NCBI GenBank assembly: GCA_001692895.1
Contig: KV748226.1
Location: 374,329-438,328 of the forward strand
DNA length: 64,000 bases
Origin: Cenococcum geophilum 1.58
Lineage: Eukaryota > Ascomycota > Dothideomycetes > Gloniales > Gloniaceae
Direction: 5' to 3'
The notes under the pieces were generated by a model. That model was not told the origin of the DNA. It was given only the letters and a program-made list of their open reading frames with translations, and searched no databases. Positions 25,412 to 34,195 of the stretch are shown one piece after another. A program made the translations under genes and the position numbers. Within the stretch, counting starts at the first letter, position 1. The number at the start of each line of letters is the position of its first letter.

Positions 25412-28400
25412 CTAGTTAACTAGACACTCCCTTAATAAGCGAAAGGAGGTATATAATAAGTTTCGTTAGAGTATAAGAAATATTAGAAATTATAAGGTTA
25501 CTACGGCCTACTTTTAAAGCTTCCTAGTTTAATATAAAGGCGTAAAAGATCTTAAGGGTGAGGTTAATAAGACCAAATAGCTCCTTATAGATATAGAAAT
25601 TAAGGACTACTTACCCGACTAATACTTTACTAAGTATAGTAAGGTAGATAGTATATAAACCGTTACTATTCTTAATAACCAATCTACGCTCCATTCTATT
25701 ACAAAGTTAGATATCTTTAACGAGCCAAAGAAAAGCTCCGCGTTCTCCTTTAACAACAGATACTCGGCAAATATCTTCTATAGTATTATACCAGATACTA
25801 GAGCCGCAGGAGTATCTATAGTAGGAAAACCTTAAGTTTAAGCTCTTTAATAATTTAATACTTCTATCCAGATTAACTAATTAACGGCAGGCCAATATAT
25901 AATACGTTTTAGTAAGGGTACCGCAATCTCTCTCGGCATAATTAGGGTCCAAACCCCCTTAGGATATATTACGTTCCACATTATTCCTATAAATACTCCG
26001 TTTTTATTCTATATTAGGGATATAGATAAATTAGGCGTTAAGCTTAATAACCTTAAGAATATACTTATGCAGGGAGATAATCGGGTGCCTATTATATATA
26101 AGTAGGGTTACTTTTAGCTGCTCCTTTAATAACTAGAAAAAAGTGTTACTTAGAATTATTTAACTAAGTTAGAGTTACGTTAACTATACCATCATTTTAG
26201 CCACCTATCCGTTTATTAATTACTTAGGGTTCTTTAGCGAGTAGGCTATAAAGTTAAGGTTAAGGCAATTAAGCATCTTATAAAGTACTGCTATTACTAC
26301 TAAATAAACCAAAAGTCCCCTAGCCAATTTAAGTTTACTCTTAAGAATAACTACAACTTTAACTTCTGTATTATTATTAACGTTATATATCTTAGCGGCA
26401 AGCTAGTACTCTAAGTTATTAACTTCTTAACCTCCTTCTAAGCCGCGCGTTTCTTAAAAGATATATTAGCTAGAAACGCATAGAATACCCTTTAGTTATA
26501 CTAAATTAATATCTATTTAGGACCCCCTAATTAAATTATCTATAATATAGGAAAGAATTTTTTATCTATAGAGTTCCGACAATAGATAAAGGCAATAGTA
26601 ATTAAGGTTAAGGAAGTCCCCGTTAAGGCATATAATAGTATTAAAAAAGTGGAGCAATATTATACGCTATTACGCCGCGTATATAAGATTATCTCTTTAA
26701 AACTAAAGGATGCTAGCAAAGAACTTACCTTATAAATGGCTGTTAAAGCTATTAATAATTCCGCTGGCCCGGATAGACTCATACCTATATTACTAGTCTT
26801 TAGCGCCTACCCTTAAATAACTAATAATTCTCTACTATCTCCCTCTGTTATATAATAAGCTAAGGCTATTCGTAAGGCAATAAAGGAGGTGCGATATCTC
26901 TACGCTATACGCTAGGTTAATAACGCATTAGGAATAAAAAATAGCTTAAATACCTTAACTACGCTTAATCTGCCACTCTAGTCTAAAGTACACGTATAGC
27001 GTAAAAAGGGAGGATGGTCAGGCCTATACTAACTTATTATAATTAATAGCCAAACTTATACTATTTAGATGCCTTACAGACCCACTTAATTCCGTTTAAC
27101 TGTTATTAAGCCTTACTATAAAGATAACAATTCTAAGCCTTTATAGGATACCCTAGAAGATGCCCTAGAGGAGAACTATAATTAATATACTCTAGAAGGC
27201 GACTATAATCCCAATATAATTATAGTAGATACGCTATAACTATAACACGGTAGAGGTCACCTAAAGGGATTATAAAATCACCAACATCTTATTAATTTTA
27301 AAGAACAATTTATTACCGCCATTAAGAATAAAGTTAAGTTATTAATAGCCTTTATAACAGCTAAAGAGAAGGCTAACTTTAAGCTCGCAAAACAGCTCTA
27401 AAAGGAAGGTCGTATTATAACCTTAGGAGCTCCTCTCTAAGCATCTAATAAGTAGGAGATTAATAGTCTTATTATAAGAGGAGTCTTTAAATTTAAGAAG
27501 TATAACCCTACTAAGTTTAATAAAGTTCGTATCTTTAAGTTAAGGATAGTTAATAAGATTAAGGGCAAAGCTACTAACGCCCCATTTAAGAAATTAAGGC
27601 TTATTATTTAAGGTTATAATAATAATAGCAAAGAGATAATTCTTACACAATCTCCTATAATTTAACGAGCTAGTTAGTAAGTTATTATTATATTAGCTTC
27701 CTCCTTAATAAAGAATAGAATGGCGGTTTATTTATAAGATATTACTCAAACCTACACCTAATTAGAGACGCACCTTTAACGCTTAATATTGGCGCATTTT
27801 CTAGAGCAAATTCGCCACCAATATCCTAAAGATACGATTATAGTTATGCTTAAGCTATTATACGGAATCGCAGAGGCAGGAACTTATTAGTAGGCTACCT
27901 ATAGCAAGCACTATAAAGAGAAGCTTTTAATAACTATATCTATATTTAATCTCTGCTTCCTTATTATAACTATAGGAACTCCATTTGGAATCGTTGGCAT
28001 ATAAACTAATAATACTATTATCTTAGAAGACGACCAATTCTTAGCTCTTAAAGAAGATAAGCTAGTAAAGGCAAATCTTATAGCAAAGCTAAAAGAAAAG
28101 CTTAATTTAATAACACCATTACTCTTTAATAAATGCATCCTCTCCCTAAATAAGGACTCTATTGCTTTACGCTAGAAGGGTTAAGGTAAGAAGATTAACG
28201 TTATTAACGTTAATTCCCTAAAGTAAGGATATGTAGAGCAACGCGCTTGCGAAGCTTATATTACTTCTATCTATTAACCTAAGGCTTTATTTAATCTCTC
28301 CGTTGCCGCCTAATACTAGGAACTAACTAAGGATAATATTCTTGCCCTAAATAAACGTCTTTTTTAGTAAATAAACTATCTTAATTAGGGACTACTCTAT

Positions 28401-29002
28401 ATACCTATTAATCTTCCTACCGCTAAGCTCTTTATATTTGTTAATAGATCGTTTATAAATAATAAAGATTTTAGCTCCTAATTAGGATATAAGATTATTA
28501 TTATAAACAAATTTACTAGAGAGAATAACTTTATAATCTATAGCAATCTTATTTATTAGAGCTTAATTAAGAGCAAGCGCGTTACCTAAAGTATTTTGGC
28601 ATTAGAGATATATGGAATAGTTAGCGGAGTTAATATAGCAATTGCAATTGGAACTACCCTAAAGATAATTATAGATCGACTCGAACTTCCTATTATCCCT
28701 ATAATTATATATACTAACTTATATTCCCTCTATAAGTGTTTAGTTAAGCTTAGTACTATAAAGAAAAAGCGCCTTATAATTAATATTATAGCACTTTAGC
28801 AATTCTATAAGCGTTAAGAACTCTTTAAGATTTAATAAATTAATAGCTAAGATAACCTGGTAGATATAATAATAAAGGCGAACCTAAATAAGGCACTAGA
28901 GACGTTTGTTAATATAAATACTCTATATATATAAGTTAAAGGTTAGGTTAAAAGGGAGTCCCTAGAAATTTCTTAGTTATATAAGGTCTTAAGATATCTA
29001 GG

Positions 29003-29025
29003 AACTTTAACCGGCGGTTAAAGTT
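29003..29025. repeat. 3' hairpin AACTTTAACC...GGTTAAAGTT, copy in Copia-2
   Basis: Same 23 bp hairpin as in the Gypsy elements, followed within about 50 bp by a polypurine-like AGGAGGGGGGAG run. Confidence 0.85.
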
Positions 29026-29103
29026 ATCTAATTGGTTAGATTCTCTTGCCAAGACTTTTTTAGGAGGGGGGAGTATGATATTCTACAGACCCTGACTTAA
29101 CTT

Positions 29104-29150
29104 AGCCAATTAGGATTTTCCATCCCCGGGATGGAAAATCGCTATTGGCT
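29104..29150. repeat. 47 bp palindromic element, copy 2 (in Copia-2)
   Basis: The best-preserved copy: perfect 13-base core arms GATTTTCCATCCC / GGGATGGAAAATC around one base, with outer AGCCAAT / ATTGGCT ends. Confidence 0.85.
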
Positions 29151-29382
29151 TGCTTACTACTAGCGCCTTGGCGAGTCTTGTAATATGTCCGCCTACTACC
29201 CTCTAAACACGATATCTACCTACGACTCCTAAGTAAGAAAGCACCACGTGCTAAGAGGCAAATTTTGGGATAGCGAGACTTATATTATAATGGCAATAGT
29301 AAGTAAGGAGGATTAATATTTGTTACGCTAGTTAAGCGGTATATATATATACAGATGGCAACTATAAAAGAAGAGTTGCTAG

Positions 29383-29583
29383 TGTTGGGAATAAAGGCAA
29401 GTGGTCACTATATGAGGCACATTGCCATCATGTATGGCAAGTTGCCGTCACGTGCCGCCGCGGCACTAGCGTAGTGAGGAACCTTAAGTTCCTCACCCCT
29501 TTCTTTAAGACGAACAATAAGAAGAATAATTATTATACTATCTACGAACCGTAGCTATGTGATATCCCCTTGTGTAACCAACA
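29383..29583 (+). repeat. 3' LTR of Copia-2
   Basis: 201 bp, TGTTGGGAAT...GTAACCAACA, followed by the duplicated target gccta. Confidence 0.92.
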
Positions 29584-29588
29584 GCCTA

Positions 29589-29830
29589 TTAAAAGAAGTA
29601 TCTAATTACTACTATAAGAGACTCTTAAAAAGAGCTTAAATTAAGATTTAAATTGTGCCTATTTTAATTACGATTTATAATTAATTAAGGTAGAGAGAGG
29701 GCGTTAAAAGGCCTTAAATTAAAGCACTAAATTAAGAGAAGCTTTAAATTAAGGCTTTAGATTAAAGCTTTAAATTGTGGTTCAAATCGTGGTTCAAATG
29801 GGGCGATATTTTGATGAGGCGAATTTGAGG
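29589..29830. repeat. AT-rich imperfect repeat of TTTAAATTAAGGC-type units
   Basis: Several scattered 12-15 bp variants of CTTTAAATTAAGGC and its inverted partners, plus two copies of GTGGTTCAAAT near 29778-29800. This marks the transition from RIP-altered DNA to the GC-normal island. No gene seen. Confidence 0.5.
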
Positions 29831-30445
29831 CGTTGGCGGTTTGGTGCGTATGGCCCACCATAGTACCGTAGCGAAATAAATTTTTGCTAGAGGGGGGTGG
29901 AGCTACATTCGAGAGTCTGGCAAAGGGTTAGCTTAGGTAGTTGGACGGTCCCGATTCCAGACAAAAGCCATTGATTAGCTGTTGTATTCAAGCTAGACCA
30001 CTTGAGATTTCTAGACCAGTGTAGCAACTTCTATAAAGAATGTAGTATTCAATTTCAGCATTAAGGCAGGCAATGGCTCTTAGCAGTTGGCAGTCGTCTC
30101 ACGAGCCTCTGCATGCTGTCAGGACAATTACTAGTCTATTGCGTACTGTAGCATAAAAATCAGCATATCTAGCTGAGATAAAAGAGTATTAATGTTTAAT
30201 CAAACACCGCGAGAACGTATTTAGCCATATTTTACCTTAGCCAGATTACTTTTTAAATTGCGACTAGGAAATAACTTTTGACGGCTTTGATTTAGCCATA
30301 TCCTGGGGGGTAATTACATAACCTTTACAACACATGACGCTGAAGAAATTATTGACTGTTAACTATCACCAAAAAGACCGGTCGTATTGGCAACGCCAAT
30401 TAGGACAATATATAGCCTCAAATCCCGGTCGGCAGGAATAGAAGA
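29831..30445. other. 3' flank of the Helo/Hsp70-like gene, no further gene seen
   Basis: Base composition is normal and not RIP-like. I looked in all frames for the missing C-terminal part of the Hsp70-like protein and found nothing convincing. GGTGCGTATGGCCCACCATAG at about 29842-29862 resembles, in inverted orientation, a motif upstream of the gene at 33414-33450. Confidence 0.5.
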
Positions 30446-33196
30446 TTAAGTATTTCCATGGGAAGAAAGGCTTTGGGTAATACTACCCATACGGTCAAGA
30501 ATGAGGCCATTAGAGACGGCGAGGTCGCTGAAAATGTGTTATTAAGAACGGGACAGCGAGTGGATCTTCATTACTTACGGACATTTGCAGATAATAAGAT
30601 TCACTTGGGCTTCTTTGCCGAGGTATTCTCGGACACGCTTTTGAACGTAAGGAAACGAGATACGGTTTCCTGAAATAACCAAATGCGACTAATACTTGAG
30701 TTTCATTTAAGTTTATAAAGAGGATGGAGAATCTAAAGTTCTTACAATTTGCTTAAAAGACTTGAGCCAATTAAGGAAGGAGAACAAACTCCCCAGCGAT
30801 TTGTCATACATACACCAGATCTCGCCACTTTTGTCCAGATTGAATTAGTTCGATTTCACGAAGTATGCAAAATTACCCTAAATTTAATGCTTACATAGTG
30901 AATAACATTCTTCCATCCCTAATTCGGGCATCGGCGTGGTAGAATTCCCGCGGAACGAAGGGCAAGCGGAGCTCAATTTTTTCAAAATCATCCAAGGCTT
31001 CGGTCTCGGATCTAACAAAAACCTGAAATGTCTCAAGCAAACCGTCCGCTATACATTGCAGAGAGTAGGGAAAGCTGTCTTCAGGAATAAGCTTTAATCG
31101 CCTCTTAACCTCGTCTTCGAAAACGTGGTCGATATTGATAGAATAGGATGGTCCACCTAGTAATCTTAGTGAAGGACATGTAGTTGAGCTGGACTTTACA
31201 AAGTAAATATTAAGCACAAACCATAGGCAAACTTAAGCATTTTAAGCTTAGGTATCTTAAAGTTTTTACCATCTGGACCTTTAAGAATTTCTAATGAAAT
31301 TACTTCAAAGGCTGGGATGCTCTAACCCGAAAAGCGTTAGCCAGCTAACTTTTCCTTTGAATTAAGTAGGAAAGCGTACTTCAGAACGTTCTCCATCGTT
31401 AAGGACAAGCAAGATGTTGCCTTCCTGTAGTTTCACATCCATTGATGCATATTTTGCTATAGCCTCCTCCTCTGTAAGTTCTGTGCTTATAGAATGCTCC
31501 ACGGTCTCTCCAAACCCAGCCCTCTCCAGGATGGCTCTAAAAAATGAGATAACCGTACCGCTATCCTCCCATACAGTTGGCACGCTGAAAGCGTACTCTA
31601 CCTTATAAGTCCTCCAATCATCAATCTTAAAGAATTCAGTTAAGGAACGAGCGGTATGTTTGTACAATGATCTTAAGAAGTCTTCAAACCACATTTCCAC
31701 GTCTTCGAGTGACTCAAATTTATCTTTTGTAAGCGCCTGGTGTGCTAAGCTTAGCATTCTGGGATCGAGATAAGCCGTGAATCTGTCTCTTACGGCTCTC
31801 GAAGAGCCGACATTACAGTCCGCAGGGCATTCGAAACCCCATGATATATTGCGCCTCCTGCCTACTTCATACGTAACGGCTGTTGGGACTCTGCGTACCA
31901 GGCGGTCATTTGAGCCTGGCCATTCGAGGATATGCATTGCATAATCTTCAGTTTCATAGGGAATTTTGACGTATGAAACAGCTGTAACAAAGTATTGCGT
32001 TTAGCGAGAGAGCTATATTAATATATGCGTATAACGTTGCGAAGTCATACGCGAAATGCGCTTACTTGACCTCCGATTGCTCGCGTTTTTGTACGTACCG
32101 GTCGATTTCATGCCTACATGGACTCCAACAACCAGTATTTCATCAGCCTTGGGCGCGACTAAAGACCTAAAGATGTCATGTTCGCGTTGATGTGAGCCCT
32201 CGGGGTTCCCCTGATTAGATAGACTTCTGCAGCTAACCGCCTTGGTCTCGTAGCAATCACTATTAGTAAGCTCTTTATAAGATACTGGGAGCGATATAAA
32301 GGACACCTTAGACACCTTGTCGAGGGTAGTATCTGAGAATAAAGAAGACATGCCACGGAGACGAGCCGAGTCCGTTAGTGATAAAGCGGAACTACGGCAG
32401 GCAACTCGCTTGTACACTCGACTGTTCTGCAAGTCTTTCTCGAAAGGCATATTATTTATCCAGTATTGGTGACGAGTGAGACCGGAATCCTGGTTAATGT
32501 CTAGGTTGCGGAGGCCAGCTGTGGCAGCCCCGGATTGTAGATCGGCGCAATTCCGTACAGTAAGCGCAAGACTACTGTCGTTATCTTGAATTGAATTAAA
32601 TCGTCCCGCTAAGTCTTCATTGCTTTGTAGGATTTCATAAACAAGGTTGGATAAGGCGTTCATTGAGTTTTCTACCTCGCGCATTGATTGACTACATAAA
32701 TGAGTATGTAAAACAAGTCTTGGAAATTTAAGGCTTGGGAAGCTTGCCATTGAATTATAGTCAGCATTAGAGATAGTGACGACTTAAAACCATTCAGTTG
32801 TTGGATAAAGCCGAGTATTTCTCGCTCCTTAATTAACCATCGCAGTCGATTAAATATAGAAGCACTAGCTCGGCTGGCATCGCTTCTCGAGCAGCTAAGC
32901 CCTATACTGTCGAGTAAAGGTGTAAGATTAGAGTAGGTTAGTACACATCCCGTTAGTATAGCTTGTACTTCTTCGACTAGTATTAACGAGAGTCGGTCCG
33001 GTAAGGGTATAGCTTCTCCATCCAGATACTGCTCTAGACTCTTAAGAATCTGAGTAATGCTTTCTACCTCTCGGAGGACGGCTGTGACCGATTGAGGGGT
33101 ATCTCTTAGCAAGGCTATATTTCGTAGCAGTGATACCATCCTACACCCGGCGGTTAGAAGGCCAACGATCGACGCTGTAACAGAAAGGGGATCCAT
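30446..33196 (-). CDS. Helo-like N-terminal domain fused to a degenerate Hsp70-like (actin/HSP70 fold) domain
   Basis: I read eight exons on the minus strand: 33196-32748, 32691-32099, 31981-31380, 31321-31233, 31164-30895, 30827-30746, 30688-30579, 30527-30446. They give 2277 nt (about 758 residues) with consistent phases. Intron 1 is GC-AG; the others are GT-AG, 50-117 nt. Residues 1-149 start MDPLSVTASIVGLL and match the Helo-like N-terminal domain of fungal STAND and cell-death proteins. Residues 150-335 are a linker with the FEKDLQNSRVYKR stretch often found after that domain. Residues 336-745 follow the fungal Hsp70-like family (e.g. RRVPTAVTYE, FPYVQKRVREYLG, DLAVSNGLILDRM). Key nucleotide-binding residues are lost: phosphate-1 DFGTT reads HVGMK (341-345), phosphate-2 DAGGGTTD reads NDGERSES (542-549), and the adenosine-side SGGLGSSPY reads SGNRISFPY (701-709). 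The substrate-binding-type C-terminus is absent. So it is likely not an active ATPase; a regulatory or cell-death role is inference. The gene is not RIP-altered. An alternative reading is two adjacent genes split near 32.0-32.1 kb. Confidence 0.78.
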
Positions 33197-33413
33197 CGCT
33201 GATCGAAGACGAATTTTTAGTAGTTAAAAACACTACGCGCGGATAAAATTATAAATGGCGGGATTTAGAGAGGATGTCTAAAATAAACTGGAAGGAGATG
33301 GTTGTTAAGGGCCAGCAATTTAAATTAGCCAACGCCTTTTATTAATTTCCGAGCATAGAAGGGCAGCTCTTGAGATAACTCGTGGCGTAATATTACTGGC
33401 GTTAACGTAATTG

Positions 33414-33450
33414 ACCCCCTAGTGGCCCATACCCCCAAGTGGCCCACTTT
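33414..33450. repeat. TIR-like motif CCCCCTAGTGGCCCATACCC
   Basis: Two copies of AGTGGCCCA spaced 17 bp, in the style of sub-repeats in DNA transposon ends. An inverted, diverged counterpart lies at about 29838-29862 beyond the other end of the gene. Confidence 0.35.
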
Positions 33451-33499
33451 AAAACCTCACCAAAAACCCTAAAAATCGTTTTTTAGTTATCTCGGTCCC

Positions 33500-33562
33500 A
33501 GACGATAATCCAATCATAAGCTGCTTACATAACAGGTTAATCAGCTTATATTATTATCGTCT
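33500..33562. repeat. Inverted repeat (AGACGATAAT / ATTATCGTCT with inner ATAAGCTG / CAGCTTAT)
   Basis: A 10-base outer and an 8-base inner pair of perfect inverted arms around a ~18-base centre. It could form a cruciform, be a protein-binding palindrome, or be a small MITE-like remnant. It lies 300-370 bp upstream of the start codon. Confidence 0.65.
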
Positions 33563-33597
33563 AGTATACGGTTCAGAAATTTATTAGTCCCACGCGC

Positions 33598-33799
33598 TGT
33601 CACGGCACTGGCAGAACTTGGCAGAACTTTGCGGTCACGTGACTAGAGGACCGCATAAAAGAACCCTTCTTCGACTGGCGCTGCTCTCCTTCTCCTTTCC
33701 TTTCTCTAGCTTTAGATTCTCGTTTATAGACAATCTAATCGTACAGGCTTGCGCGACCCTTTTGCCGTGCTTATATCTCGATTAACTAAGTCGCTAACA
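33598..33799 (+). repeat. 5' LTR of element C
   Basis: 202 bp, TGTCACGGCACTGG...TCGCTAACA, preceded by the duplicated target cgcgc. Confidence 0.92.
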
Positions 33800-33868
33800 T
33801 TATCTAAAGCTTACTCTACTCTTTCTTCCTGAGAAGGAACTTAAATATATCTATAAGACTACGAATAG

Positions 33869-34095
33869 TGTTAGCGACTTAGTCAATTGAGACATAAGCA
33901 CGGCAAAAGGGTCGCGTAAGCCTATACGATTGGATTATCTATAAACGAGAATCTAAAGCTAGGGAAAGGAAAGGAGAAGAAGAGAAGCGCCGTTTGATAT
34001 TTTATAAGATCTTCGCGTCACGTAACCGTAATATACGGCAATTTATGGCAACTTGCCGGTGCGAGGTTCTGCTAAGTTCTACTAGTGCCGTAATA
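33869..34095 (-). repeat. LTR of element B (left, 3' LTR in element orientation)
   Basis: 227 bp, TGTTAGCGAC...GCCGTAATA on the plus strand, the reverse of the element A LTR. Confidence 0.9.
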
Positions 34096-34172
34096 TTACC
34101 CCCCCCTCTAAAAAAGCCTACCCTTAGGCTTTATTGCTAAAAGTCTTAGTAAGAGAATCTAACTAATTAGAT

Positions 34173-34195
34173 AACTTTAACCGCTGGTTAAAGTT
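34173..34195. repeat. 3' hairpin AACTTTAACC...GGTTAAAGTT, copy in element B
   Basis: Same 23 bp inverted repeat as in A, C and both Copia elements, close to the polypurine tract. Confidence 0.85.

Larger units (their letters stand above)
23479..29583 (+). mobile_element. Copia (Ty1) LTR element Copia-2 (fossil), full-length layout
   Basis: A 6105 bp element with two 201 bp LTRs (23479-23679, 29383-29583) and a perfect target duplication, gccta (23474-23478, 29584-29588). It reads on the plus strand. Gag starts near 24.05 kb, integrase and reverse transcriptase follow, and the Copia RNase H end is recognisable at about 28.4-28.8 kb. The LTRs differ at about 9 positions, all transitions. It is broken many times in the RIP manner. 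LTR length and 3' detail differ from Copia-1, so the two are separate subfamilies. Eight ambiguous bases lie at 25347-25411. Confidence 0.92.
33197..33597 (-). promoter_or_regulatory. Upstream region of the Helo/Hsp70-like gene
   Basis: About 400 bp between the start codon and the 5' edge of Gypsy element C, with normal base composition. It contains the repeated AGTGGCCCA motif (33421-33429 and 33438-33446) and a long inverted repeat at 33500-33562. No clear TATA box can be assigned. Any further upstream control now lies beyond the 11.9 kb insertion of elements C and B, at 45495 onward. Confidence 0.4.

Noticed and set aside
28596-28799. 67-codon plus ORF as a separate small gene
   Set aside because: It is the RNase H end of the Copia-2 polyprotein.
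30458-30673. Plus-strand ORF of 71 codons
   Set aside because: It lies antisense to exons 7-8 and intron 7 of the minus-strand Hsp70-like gene, which has family similarity and perfect splice signals. The plus frame has none.
30670-30690. TTTCAG at about 30670 as the acceptor of intron 6
   Set aside because: It breaks the frame before FPYVQKRVREYLG and removes the LVISG motif. The upstream TATTAG acceptor (intron ends 30689) keeps phase 0 and restores the motif.
31414-31608. Plus-strand ORF of 64 codons
   Set aside because: Shadow of the Hsp70-like exon 3 on the other strand.
32013-32400. Reading ILVVGVHVGMKST as a Ras-type P-loop (Helo-like proteins can carry small GTPase domains)
   Set aside because: The glycine before the lysine is missing. 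After splicing, the following residues (AVSYVKIP...EWPG...RRVPTAVTYE) match the Hsp70-like family without gaps, so a degenerate Hsp70 phosphate loop fits better.
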